The translations under genes and the position numbers were made by a program. Below are positions 1-8,568 of a DNA stretch of 64,000 bases, piece after piece. Position 1 is the stretch's first letter, and each line of letters starts with the position of its first letter. The notes under the pieces are model-generated. The model was given only the letters and a program-made list of their open reading frames with translations. It made no database searches and had not been told where the DNA came from. Source of the DNA: Tissierellales bacterium (GTDB lineage Bacteria > Bacillota > Clostridia > Tissierellales > Sedimentibacteraceae); NCBI GenBank assembly GCA_018433765.1, contig JAHDQO010000004.1:186001-250000 (forward strand). The letters run 5' to 3'.

Positions 1-596
1 TTTGCTGAAGTTATTAAACTTGTATCAATTTTTCCTATAATCATAGAAGCTGTATATCCTATTATTACAGCTAAAACGATGTTAAGCTGCTTTAAAAATC
101 CTCTACCAAACAGATTAATAAGTATTGCTGAACCTAAAGTAATTATTGCTAGAGGCCAAAATTTTGAAGCATTATCTAAAGCTGTAGGTATTAACCTTAG
201 ACCTATAACTATAATCATTGGGCCAACTACTTGTGCCGGCAACAGTTTTCTTATCTTTTTAACACCAATTTTATTAACAATTAATGAAAATAATACATAA
301 ATAAGTCCTGCTGCTACAATTCCTCCTTGTGCATATCTAGTAGAACCATATGCTTCAGATACAGCTACTATTGGTGAAATAAATGCAAAAGACGATCCTA
401 AGAATACTGGTACTTTTTTCTTTGTACAAATATGAAAGACGAGTGTTCCTACTCCAGCAGAAAATAAAGCTACAGATATATCAAGACCTGTCAATATAGG
501 AACTAATACAGTAGCTCCGAACATTGCAATTAAGTGTTGAATACCTAGGATAAAATTCTTTATGGTTAGTTTTTGTGAATAGTTTGTTTCTGTCAT
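1..596 (-). CDS. Uracil/xanthine permease family transporter (N-terminal part)
   Basis: The gene runs off the left edge, so only about 198 N-terminal residues are visible. The start ATG (reverse of 594-596) follows an AGGAGGAG ribosome binding site. The reading begins MTETNYSQKL and continues with the nucleobase:cation symporter-2 pattern: a first membrane segment around LIAMFGATVLVPILTGLD, then an ALFSAGVGTL stretch, FLGSSFAFISPI, and LLPAQVVGPMIIVIGL. These are characteristic of UraA/PyrP and close relatives, which import uracil or xanthine with a proton. A PyrR-like hairpin just upstream favours uracil over purines. The C-terminal half is not in view, so substrate residues there cannot be checked. 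Confidence 0.85.
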   Translation of the reverse strand, partial: MTETNYSQKLTIKNFILGIQHLIAMFGATVLVPILTGLDISVALFSAGVGTLVFHICTKKKVPVFLGSSFAFISPIVAVSEAYGSTRYAQGGIVAAGLIYVLFSLIVNKIGVKKIRKLLPAQVVGPMIIVIGLRLIPTALDNASKFWPLAIITLGSAILINLFGRGFLKQLNIVLAVIIGYTASMIIGKIDTSLITSA

Positions 597-609
597 TTTA
601 ACTCCTCCT

Positions 610-728
610 ACTTTTTTCGCCTCACTGGGCTATAATTAAAAAGTCCTTCCTGATAATAGACATAGGAAGGTAGAGTGAGTTTATAATAATTTAGTTACAT
701 TTCAACCTTCCTGATATCTCTGTATCAG
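610..728 (-). promoter_or_regulatory. Probable PyrR-responsive leader of the uracil permease
   Basis: On the minus strand a hairpin pairs ACTTTTT with AAAAAGT (610-644) and presents a loop containing AGCCCAGTGAGGCG, close to the PyrR-binding consensus (CCNGNGAGGYU type). It ends directly before the AGGAGGAG ribosome binding site. Upstream, three blocks can pair in two exclusive ways: AGGAAGG (706-712), CCTTCCT (664-670), AGGAAGG (645-651). CTCACT just before the middle block can also pair with AGTGAG of the PyrR loop. A further hairpin CTGATA/TATCAG lies at 711-728. There is no clear U-run terminator, so control of translation is at least as likely as attenuation. This is inference from pairing. 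Confidence 0.55.
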
Positions 729-844
729 TTTAAAGATTCCATGACTATAATAATATTTTTTTAGACAAAAAGCAACAAAAAATTGAAGTTTTTTATTTAA
801 ATCCTTAATATAAAGAATCAATTTATATTTATCAAAGTAAAATC

Positions 845-873
845 AGAAAATAGGATAGTATATCCTATTTTCT
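845..873 (-). terminator. Terminator of ilvA
   Basis: A perfect inverted repeat, 13 bases per arm (AGAAAATAGGATA and its complement) with a 3-base loop, lies just after the ilvA stop codon. The run of T after it on the minus strand is short. Confidence 0.6.
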
Positions 874-911
874 ACTTATTAATAATAAATATTAAAATCA
901 CTGTATAATTA

Positions 912-2150
912 TTAATATACTCTATTAATGTAAAATTTTTCTTTTTTAAGAGTTTTTATTATTTGATTGATATGCTTGTGACCGTTGGTTTCTACAGTTA
1001 CTTCTAGTTGTACGTTCATATATCTATCTGTTGCTTTGAATTGATTATGTTCTAGTTTAATTACATTGCCGCCTAAATTAGATAATATTTGCGAAATTTT
1101 CAATAATTGACCTGGAGTATCTGGTAAATCAACAGAAAAGCAAAAAATCCTTCCTCTTGAAATTAATCCTTTATTTACTACTGATGAAATAGTTACTACA
1201 TCAATATTTCCACCACTTAATACACATACAATATTCTTGTTTTTAACATTTAATTTCTTTAGAGCGGCAAGTGATAAAACTCCAGCTGTTTCTGCTATAA
1301 TTTTGTGCTTTTCCAAGAGGAGTAAAAGAGCTTCCATTATATCTTCTTCTGAAACTGTTATTATGCCATCAACATATCTATTAACTAAATTAAAAGTTAA
1401 ATCTCCCGGCTTTTTAACGGCTACACCTTCAGCAGTAGTTTTTACAATGTCTAGTTCAACAACCTTTCCTTTATCAATAGATGATTTCATTGTCATAGCA
1501 CCTAGAGGTTCAACACCTATTACTCTTATATTAGGATTTATTGATTTTGCAGCAAGAGCAATGCCACTAATTAATCCACCGCCTCCGATAGGAACAAGTA
1601 TTTCATCAACATCTGCTAGCTGATCAATTATTTCTACACCTATTGTACCTTGTCCGCAGATTACATCATAATCATTAAATGGATGAACAAATGTATATCC
1701 TTTAGATTCAGCTAATCTTAAAGCTTCATTATATGCTTCATCATATACATTACCATGAAGTACAACTTCTGAACCATAAGATTTTGTAGCATTAACTTTG
1801 ATTAAAGGTGTAATGTTAGGCATAACTATGACTGACTGCAATCCTAGTTTTTGAGCTGAATAAGCAACTCCCTGAGCGTGGTTTCCAGCAGATGAAGCAA
1901 TGATTCCATTTGTTTTTTCTTTTTCTGAAAGATTTGCGATTTTATTAAAAGCTCCTCTAATTTTAAATGAACCTGTAAACTGCAAATTTTCTGGTTTTAA
2001 GTAAATATTATTACCAAATTCCTTACTAAAAAAATCACTATGAATTAAGTTTGTTTCCTTAATAATTCCCTTTAACTTTCCTTTTGCGTTCCTAATGCAT
2101 TTTTCATGTTTATTATCATCAAGTAAATTATTTAGTGCTAAAGATGACAT
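912..2150 (-). CDS. ilvA: Threonine ammonia-lyase (threonine deaminase)
   Basis: PLP enzyme converting threonine to 2-oxobutanoate and ammonia, the first step to isoleucine. The PLP lysine lies in SFKIRGAF (residues 61-68); ASSAGNHAQGVA and the phosphate-binding GGGGLISG are also present. After the roughly 320-residue catalytic core comes one ACT domain (about 335-412, starting near RIFCFSVDLPDTPGQLL). At 412 residues with one ACT domain it has the common Firmicute layout, shorter than the two-domain E. coli biosynthetic enzyme of about 514. The gene has its own promoter and an isoleucine-codon T-box, which argues for a biosynthetic rather than a catabolic (TdcB) role. Confidence 0.93.
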   Translation of the reverse strand: MSSLALNNLLDDNKHEKCIRNAKGKLKGIIKETNLIHSDFFSKEFGNNIYLKPENLQFTGSFKIRGAFNKIANLSEKEKTNGIIASSAGNHAQGVAYSAQKLGLQSVIVMPNITPLIKVNATKSYGSEVVLHGNVYDEAYNEALRLAESKGYTFVHPFNDYDVICGQGTIGVEIIDQLADVDEILVPIGGGGLISGIALAAKSINPNIRVIGVEPLGAMTMKSSIDKGKVVELDIVKTTAEGVAVKKPGDLTFNLVNRYVDGIITVSEEDIMEALLLLLEKHKIIAETAGVLSLAALKKLNVKNKNIVCVLSGGNIDVVTISSVVNKGLISRGRIFCFSVDLPDTPGQLLKISQILSNLGGNVIKLEHNQFKATDRYMNVQLEVTVETNGHKHINQIIKTLKKEKFYINRVY

Positions 2151-2284
2151 GTAAAACCCTCCTTTTTAAAATATTGACTAAGTGATAGTTGAATGTATAG
2201 ACATTGAAATAACTTGAGCTTAATTAGTATATTAATGGTTAATTTCTAACGAAAAATTTCCTTTTTTATTTTAAATATTACTAG

Positions 2285-2560
2285 TAAAATAAAAAACGCG
2301 AATATTATCAATCCTAAAGGACGAAAACATTCGCGGTACCACCTTAATTATGTATAAATATACATCGCTCGTTCAGTTCTAATAAACCTAAGCCTTATAA
2401 CGGGGCTAAACGCTGTTTCTTACTTTATTCAGAAAAGTCCTCAAGAGTGATTTGTATGAAGTCAAGGCTGCTATCTTTCACCAAACGACAGCTCTCTAAA
2501 AGCTAATGACTAAATACCTGTCTCTATCGACGGATAATATTATTTAAAATTTTGATTTAG
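2285..2560 (-). promoter_or_regulatory. T-box leader of ilvA, isoleucine specifier (ATC)
   Basis: The T-box core AAGGTGGTACCGCGAATG (minus strand, about 2327-2346) precedes a terminator stem using ATTCGCG and CGCGAAT followed by TTTTTT. In stem I the specifier loop aligns with the two other T-boxes in this window through NNN-ACTC(C/T)TGAG. Here NNN is ATC (reverse of 2449-2451), an isoleucine codon. Uncharged tRNA-Ile would therefore relieve termination and switch on threonine deaminase. Confidence 0.92.
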
Positions 2561-2589
2561 ATTTTATATATAAAAAAACGGTTTGTCAA
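2561..2589 (-). promoter_or_regulatory. Sigma-A promoter of the ilvA leader
   Basis: TTGACA (reverse of 2584-2589), a 17-base spacer and TAAAAT (reverse of 2561-2566), placed just upstream of the T-box stem I. Confidence 0.8.
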
Positions 2590-2636
2590 GTAAAAAATTT
2601 AACATGTTATTTATTTACAAAATACACAAAATTCGC

Positions 2637-2665
2637 TTTACAATATAATGTAACGATGGTATAAT
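2637..2665 (+). promoter_or_regulatory. Orphan sigma-A promoter
   Basis: TTTACA (2637-2642), a 17-base spacer, then TATAAT (2660-2665). No open reading frame follows before the terminator at 2731-2767, so it probably drives a short untranslated RNA. Confidence 0.6.
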
Positions 2666-2671
2666 ATAGAT

Positions 2672-2770
2672 AAACCAATACAATATATATTTAACGATAC
2701 TAATTTTTTTTTCATTTTTAAATTTCTTCAGGAAATACTTTGGTAGTTCACTACCAAAGTGTTTCTTTTT
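2672..2770 (+). ncRNA. Candidate small RNA of about 95 nt
   Basis: The stretch is bounded by a good promoter (2637-2665) and a strong intrinsic terminator (2731-2770). It lies between the divergently transcribed ilvA T-box and the second T-box. It contains no ATG-initiated frame with a ribosome binding site. A small TTTC-TTCA-GGAAA hairpin overlaps the base of the terminator. The call rests only on signal spacing; I do not recognise the RNA family. Confidence 0.4.
2731..2770 (+). terminator. Strong intrinsic terminator
   Basis: GAAATACTTTGGTAGT and ACTACCAAAGTGTTTC form a long stem with a TC turn, followed by a run of seven T. No plus-strand gene lies upstream in the window other than the candidate small RNA. 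Confidence 0.8.
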
Positions 2771-2856
2771 TTGGATTTTTAATTACACATGTTAATCTTC
2801 TAGTATATATCATTATAGTTAATATATTGTAATTTGACCTTTTAACAAAAAAAGTG

Positions 2857-2885
2857 TTGACATTGGTAAAACAAGTGTATATAAT
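2857..2885 (+). promoter_or_regulatory. Sigma-A promoter of the ACT-protein leader
   Basis: Consensus TTGACA (2857-2862), a 17-base spacer and consensus TATAAT (2880-2885). Confidence 0.88.
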
Positions 2886-2894
2886 TATAAAAAA

Positions 2895-3192
2895 ATAAAG
2901 CGTTGACGGAGAGAAAAATATTCAACATGATGACTAAAGAGAGCTGATGTTTGGTGAGAATCAGTGTTATCTGGATATAAAATAATCACTCCTGAGCTTC
3001 TGATTCGAAAGCAAACCAAGTAGATGAAGACGTGTGCCGGCGTTATACGGATAGAGTTCAAAAAAATTATGAATTTTTTTCGACTTGAATGAGGCGATTT
3101 TTTTATATCGTAAAATAGGGTGGTACCGCGAAGACCTTTCGTCCCTATATACATAAAAGTTATGTATGTAGAGACGAAAGGTTTTTTTTTAT
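2895..3192 (+). promoter_or_regulatory. T-box leader, isoleucine specifier (ATC)
   Basis: Stem I starts near 2900. The specifier loop reads ATC-ACTCCTGAG with ATC at 2985-2987, an isoleucine codon. The T-box core AGGGTGGTACCGCG lies at 3117-3130. The terminator pairs ACCTTTCGTC (from 3134) with GACGAAAGGT and ends in a T-run at about 3183-3190. It controls the small ACT-domain gene that follows, so that gene responds to isoleucine starvation separately from ilvC-ilvD-ilvB. Confidence 0.92.
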
Positions 3193-3235
3193 CTTATTTT
3201 CAAGTTCGAAAATAAAAAATAGGAGGATTTTAAAT

Positions 3236-3466
3236 ATGTGCAGAACAGTATGCTTTAAGGTATCTAGTGGAATGGATTCAGCAGCAAGAGTTTTGACAAC
3301 TTTAAGAAGAAAAAACTTTTCAGTTAGAGAATTTACTATGAAGACAATAGACAGTAATAAAACAAGATTAATTGTAACATTAGAAGACGAAAAGAATATT
3401 GGGTTTGATAGAGCTGTGCTTCAAATGAAAAAGTTAGTTGATGTTTATGATATAAAAGAAATATAG
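3236..3466 (+). CDS. Small ACT-domain protein, probable acetolactate synthase regulatory subunit
   Basis: 76 residues, starting MCRTVCFKVSSGMDSAARVL after an AGGAGG site. The whole protein is one ACT-like beta-alpha-beta unit: a first strand TVCFKV, a helix DSAARVLTTLRRKN, then strands SVREFTMKT and RLIVTLED. That size matches IlvM-type small subunits (about 85 residues) rather than the roughly 160-residue IlvN/IlvH with two domains. An isoleucine T-box precedes it and ilvC-ilvD-ilvB follow. I infer it partners the IlvB catalytic subunit at 6761-8413, as no other small subunit is visible. Free-standing ACT regulators of other enzymes remain possible. Confidence 0.65.
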   Translation: MCRTVCFKVSSGMDSAARVLTTLRRKNFSVREFTMKTIDSNKTRLIVTLEDEKNIGFDRAVLQMKKLVDVYDIKEI

Positions 3467-3522
3467 CAAATTTGATAATTTAATAGGGAATGAAGTTAAC
3501 TTTTGAAAACTGATAAAAATTG

Positions 3523-3551
3523 TTGACAAACTCATACAGTCTTACTATAAT
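3523..3551 (+). promoter_or_regulatory. Sigma-A promoter of the ilvC-ilvD-ilvB leader
   Basis: TTGACA (3523-3528), a 17-base spacer and TATAAT (3546-3551), both consensus. Confidence 0.88.
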
Positions 3552-3584
3552 GGATAAAATAACAAAATAATAATTAATTATAAG

Positions 3585-3832
3585 ACTGTGACGGAGACAA
3601 AGATATAGGATAAAATTTAAGAGAGTCAGCGTATGGTGTAAGCTGATATTTTAACTATATGTAATACTCACTCCTGAGTTTTCTGCTGAAAGCTTAAGTT
3701 ATTAAGCAGAACACAACCTGTGTTAATGGATAATGAGTCAGTTACCAACTGTGAAGTAGGGTGGTACCGCGGAAAACAACTTCTGTCCCTATATATTTTT
3801 TAAAATATTATAGGAAAAACAGGGGTTTTTTT
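3585..3832 (+). promoter_or_regulatory. T-box leader of ilvC-ilvD-ilvB, leucine specifier (CTC)
   Basis: The specifier loop reads CTC-ACTCCTGAG with CTC at 3667-3669, aligned base for base with the ATC of the two isoleucine T-boxes. The core AGGGTGGTACCGCGG lies at about 3758-3772. A terminator follows, with CCTATA and TATAGG arms and the final GGGGTTTTTTT near 3822-3832. The shared valine/leucine/isoleucine enzymes are therefore predicted to respond to tRNA-Leu. Confidence 0.9.
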
Positions 3833-3883
3833 ATATTCAAAAGTTAATAATAAAAATATATTAAAAAAATAGGAGGAATTTAA

Positions 3884-4885
<1,002 letters not shown>

Positions 4886-4936
4886 GTAGTAATACTTATG
4901 AACTAGAGTTGAGATATAGGAAGGAATGTGTAAAAT

Positions 4937-6592
4937 ATGAACAGTAAATCTGTAAAATGTGGAATTCAGAAAGCTCCTCATAGATCACTGCTAAAAGCAT
5001 CAGGATTAACTGATGAAGAAATAAAAAGACCATTTATAGGCGTGGTAAATACATTTAATGAAATAGTGCCGGGACATGTTGGGTTAAGAGAAATAGCAGA
5101 AGCTGCTAAAAAAGGAATTCTTTTAGCTGGGGGAACTCCGTTAGAGTTTCCAGCAATAGCAGTTTGTGACGGCATAGCAATGAATCATGAAGGTATGAAA
5201 TATTCTCTAGCAAGTAGAGAATTAATAGCAGATAGTATAGAAATAATGGTAAAAGCACATGGAATAGATGGCTTAGTTTTAATACCAAACTGTGATAAAA
5301 TTGTACCTGCTGTTATGATGGCAGCAGCAAGATTAAACATTCCAGCTATAGTTGTAAGCGGCGGACCTATGTTAGCAGGAAATAACAATGGACAAAAAAC
5401 TGATTTAATAACTGTATTTGAAGGTGTAGGCGCAGCAGCAGCAGATAAGATCACTGCTGACGAACTTGCAGAATTAGAAGATACAGCATGTCCTACATGT
5501 GGTTCTTGTGCAGGAATGTTTACAGCAAATTCTATGAATTGTATGACTGAAGCATTAGGGATGGCTTTACCTGGTAATGGTACTATACCGGCTGTTTATT
5601 CAGAAAGAAAGAGATTAGCTAAATTGTCAGGTATGAAAATAATGGAGCTTGTTGAGAAAAATATAAAACCTAGAGATATTCTTACAGAAAAAGCATTTAA
5701 AAATGCTTTAACAGTTGATATGGCTTTAGGATGCTCAACAAATACAGTTCTTCATCTAACTGCCATAGCTAATGAAGCAGAAGTAGAGATGAATTTACAA
5801 AAAATAAATGAAATTAGTAAAAAAACACCAAACTTATGCAAATTAAGTCCTGCAGGACCATATCATATAGAAGAATTGAATGCAGTAGGCGGTATAATGT
5901 CAGTAATGAATGAATTATCTAAAAGGGATTTGATTGAATTAGATGCATTAACTGTGTCTACAAATTCAGTTAGTGAACAAATAAAAGGCAAAGAAAAGAA
6001 AGGTGAAAAAATTATTGCATCAGTAGATAAACCTTACAGCCAAACAGGAGGAATTCAAGTATTGTTTGGAACATTAGCTCCTGATGGTGCAGTAGTTAAG
6101 AAGTCTGCTGTAGCTCAAGAAATGATGAAAGTAACAGCTAATGCAAGAGTATTTGAATCAGAAGAAGAAGCAGTGGATGCAATATTAAAAAATAAAATAA
6201 AAGCTGGAGATTGTGTTGTTATAAGATACGAAGGACCTAAAGGAGGTCCCGGAATGAGAGAAATGCTTACGCCAACATCAGCTTTAGCAGGAATGGGTCT
6301 TGATAAACAAGTTTCATTAATAACAGATGGAAGATTTTCTGGTGGAACAAGAGGTGCGGCAATAGGGCACGTATCACCTGAAGCAAATGAAGGTGGACCT
6401 ATAGCATATATAATAGATGGGGATAAAATAGAGATAGATATAATAAATGGAAAACTAAACTTATTAGTGGATGAAGAAGAATTAAATGAAAGAAAGAAAA
6501 CAACTAATATAAAAGAAATTACTTATAAAGGCTACCTTGGAAAGTACGCTAAAAGTGTTACATCTGCATCAACAGGAGCGATTTGCAAATAG
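4937..6592 (+). CDS. ilvD: Dihydroxy-acid dehydratase
   Basis: Fe-S dehydratase giving 2-oxoisovalerate and 2-oxo-3-methylvalerate. Cluster cysteines are visible in [14 protein letters not shown] and in [19 protein letters not shown], and the C-terminal half has the usual GGPGMREML and [10 protein letters not shown] motifs. Length 551 matches the family (about 550-560). It lies between ilvC and ilvB on the leucine T-box transcript. A 168-base gap carrying a copy of the window's palindromic repeat family separates it from ilvB. Confidence 0.97.
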   Translation: MNSKSVKCGIQKAPHRSLLKASGLTDEEIKRPFIGVVNTFNEIVPGHVGLREIAEAAKKGILLAGGTPLEFPAIAVCDGIAMNHEGMKYSLASRELIADSIEIMVKAHGIDGLVLIPNCDKIVPAVMMAAARLNIPAIVVSGGPMLAGNNNGQKTDLITVFEGVGAAAADKITADELAELEDTACPTCGSCAGMFTANSMNCMTEALGMALPGNGTIPAVYSERKRLAKLSGMKIMELVEKNIKPRDILTEKAFKNALTVDMALGCSTNTVLHLTAIANEAEVEMNLQKINEISKKTPNLCKLSPAGPYHIEELNAVGGIMSVMNELSKRDLIELDALTVSTNSVSEQIKGKEKKGEKIIASVDKPYSQTGGIQVLFGTLAPDGAVVKKSAVAQEMMKVTANARVFESEEEAVDAILKNKIKAGDCVVIRYEGPKGGPGMREMLTPTSALAGMGLDKQVSLITDGRFSGGTRGAAIGHVSPEANEGGPIAYIIDGDKIEIDIINGKLNLLVDEEELNERKKTTNIKEITYKGYLGKYAKSVTSASTGAICK

Positions 6593-6741
6593 AAAGATAA
6601 AAGTGAAAAGATAAAAGTGAATAGTTGTGTGACAATTATATTTTATTAATTGAATTCTTTTAGTTCTAATTCACATAATAAAAAATTGCTTAAGCAATTT
6701 TAACTATAACTTTTAACTTTTTCACTCTTAATTTTTATCTT
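6590..6741. repeat. Palindromic intergenic repeat (AAAAGT-word type) inside the ilv operon
   Basis: AGATAAAAGTGAAAAGATAAAAG at the left is answered by the inverted words CTTTTAACTTTTTCACTC and TTTTTATCTT at 6711-6741, with a central palindrome AAATTGCTTAAGCAATTT at 6683-6700. The transcript could fold into a long hairpin between ilvD and ilvB. Confidence 0.6.
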
Positions 6742-6760
6742 AATTAAGAGGAGATTTATT

Positions 6761-8413
6761 ATGAAATTATCAGGATCACAAATACTATTAAAATGTTTAA
6801 GAGAAAATGATGTAGATACTATTTTTGGTTATCCGGGCGGAGCAGTAATACCATTATATGATGCTTTATATGATGAACTTGATTATTTTAAACATTTTAG
6901 ACCAGCCCATGAACAGCATATGGTTCATGCTGCTGATGCTTATGCAAGAACTACTGGAAAGGTTGGTGTAGTATTTGCTACATCAGGACCCGGAGCTACA
7001 AATACTATTACTGGCATAGCTACAGCTTATATGGATTCTGTACCTATGGTAATAATTACTGGTCAAGTTCCTAATATTCTGCTCGGAAAAGATTCTTTTC
7101 AAGAAATTGATATTACTGGTGTTACATTATCTATTACTAAACATAATTATTTAGTAAAAAGTGTTGAAAATCTCGAGAAGACAATAAAAGAAGCTTTATT
7201 AGTAGCTCAGGAAGGAAGACCCGGCCCTGTACTAGTTGATGTACCGAAAGATGTTTTTTTAGCTAATTATGAGTATAATAATATTGATGTTAATATAAAA
7301 GTAAAAAACCATATTCCAGATGATAATGATATAATGCAGGCAGTAAATCTTATAAATAATGCTAAAAAACCTGTTCTATATGCTGGTGGTGGAGTTAGAA
7401 TTTCAAAGTCAGATGACTTACTAGTTAAAATCATTGAAAAAAATCAAATACCTACAGTTAATAGTTTTATGGGTTTTGGAACTATATCTAGAGATCATAA
7501 ATTATCATTAGGTTTAGTAGGTATGCACGGAAATAAAGAAGCTAATCTAGCTGTGACTAAAAGTGATTTATTGATTGCTGTAGGAGCTCGTTTTAGTGAT
7601 AGAGTTATAGGTAAGCCTGATGAATTTGCACCAGAGGCAAAGATAATCCATATAGATATTGATAGCACAGAAATAGATAAAAACTCAAATAACTGTATAC
7701 CATTGATAGGAGATATGCAGCCTATACTTAGAAGTTTATTAGATAAAATAGAAGTGAGAGATAGATCTAAATGGCTTGAGACTATTAATTCTTTCAAAGA
7801 TAATAGTAATGATAATGTAAGTTTTAATCCCAAAAATATATTAGAAACAGCAAATAAATATTACAAAGAAAATACTATTATAGCAACAGATGTCGGACAG
7901 CATCAGATGTGGACGGGACAATTTTGGAAATTTAAAAAATCTTGTGAATTGGTTACTTCAGGAGGTTTAGGAACTATGGGTTATGGCTTGGGAGCTGCTA
8001 TTGGTGCCAAAATAGGTAACCCAGAAAAAGATGTTATTCTTATAACTGGAGATGGAAGTTTTAGAATGAACTGTTGTGAATTGACTACATTATCAAGGTA
8101 TAAGATTCCTGTTAAGATTATAATGATTAACAACCATACTCTTGGAATGGTAAGACAATGGCAGAGAATGTTTAGTAATGCAAGATATTCTGAAACTGAT
8201 ATTTATGATTCTGTAGATAATATAAAGTTAGTTGATTCATATGGTATAAAGGGATATAAAGTAGACAATTTAACTGATTTTAGAGAAGTACTTGAAAAAA
8301 CAAAAAATTTAAATGAATCTATATTTATAGAATGTATAATAAATCAAGATGATAGTGTCTATCCTATAGTACCACCCGGAAGACCAATAAACGAGTTGTT
8401 ATTAAATGGTTAA
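6761..8413 (+). CDS. ilvB: Acetolactate synthase large (catalytic) subunit
   Basis: TPP and FAD enzyme condensing pyruvate with pyruvate or 2-oxobutanoate. The catalytic glutamate is Glu51 in RPAHEQHMVHAADAYAR. The TPP/magnesium motif begins GDGSFRMNCCELTT and ends at the NN of MINNHTLGMVRQWQ. FAD-domain motifs such as GGGVRIS and GMHGNKEANLA are present. Length 550 is normal for a biosynthetic ALS. It is the last gene of ilvC-ilvD-ilvB and needs a small subunit for feedback control; the nearest candidate is the ACT protein at 3236-3466. Confidence 0.95.
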   Translation: MKLSGSQILLKCLRENDVDTIFGYPGGAVIPLYDALYDELDYFKHFRPAHEQHMVHAADAYARTTGKVGVVFATSGPGATNTITGIATAYMDSVPMVIITGQVPNILLGKDSFQEIDITGVTLSITKHNYLVKSVENLEKTIKEALLVAQEGRPGPVLVDVPKDVFLANYEYNNIDVNIKVKNHIPDDNDIMQAVNLINNAKKPVLYAGGGVRISKSDDLLVKIIEKNQIPTVNSFMGFGTISRDHKLSLGLVGMHGNKEANLAVTKSDLLIAVGARFSDRVIGKPDEFAPEAKIIHIDIDSTEIDKNSNNCIPLIGDMQPILRSLLDKIEVRDRSKWLETINSFKDNSNDNVSFNPKNILETANKYYKENTIIATDVGQHQMWTGQFWKFKKSCELVTSGGLGTMGYGLGAAIGAKIGNPEKDVILITGDGSFRMNCCELTTLSRYKIPVKIIMINNHTLGMVRQWQRMFSNARYSETDIYDSVDNIKLVDSYGIKGYKVDNLTDFREVLEKTKNLNESIFIECIINQDDSVYPIVPPGRPINELLLNG

Positions 8414-8466
8414 GGAAGTTGGCAAGTTGGAAGGTTGGAAAGTAGAAAAACAGGAGTAGAAATAAA

Positions 8467-8501
8467 AATAAGGTTATTTATATTTATAACCTTATTTTTT
8501 T
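8467..8501. terminator. Bidirectional terminator between ilvB and the hydrogenase operon
   Basis: AATAAGGTTAT and ATAACCTTATT form an 11-bp stem followed by T7 on the plus strand and by a T-rich tract on the minus strand. It serves the two convergent transcripts. Confidence 0.85.
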
Positions 8502-8518
8502 ATTTGTTAGTTTATATT

Positions 8519-8568
8519 GCTTTACGTTAGTAAAGCTACCTTAACTATACACTTTTATCTTTTATCTT
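8519..8568. repeat. Palindromic repeat core plus AAAAGT-type arm
   Basis: The 18-base core GCTTTACGTTAGTAAAGC lies at 8519-8536, followed by CACTTTTATCTTTTATCTTTAC words. It belongs to the same family as copies at 22230, 28061, 33797, 35358 and 42699. Confidence 0.65.

Noticed and set aside
2885-3154. Minus-strand open frame of 89 codons
   Set aside because: It lies entirely within the T-box leader and has no ribosome binding site; the RNA structure explains the sequence.
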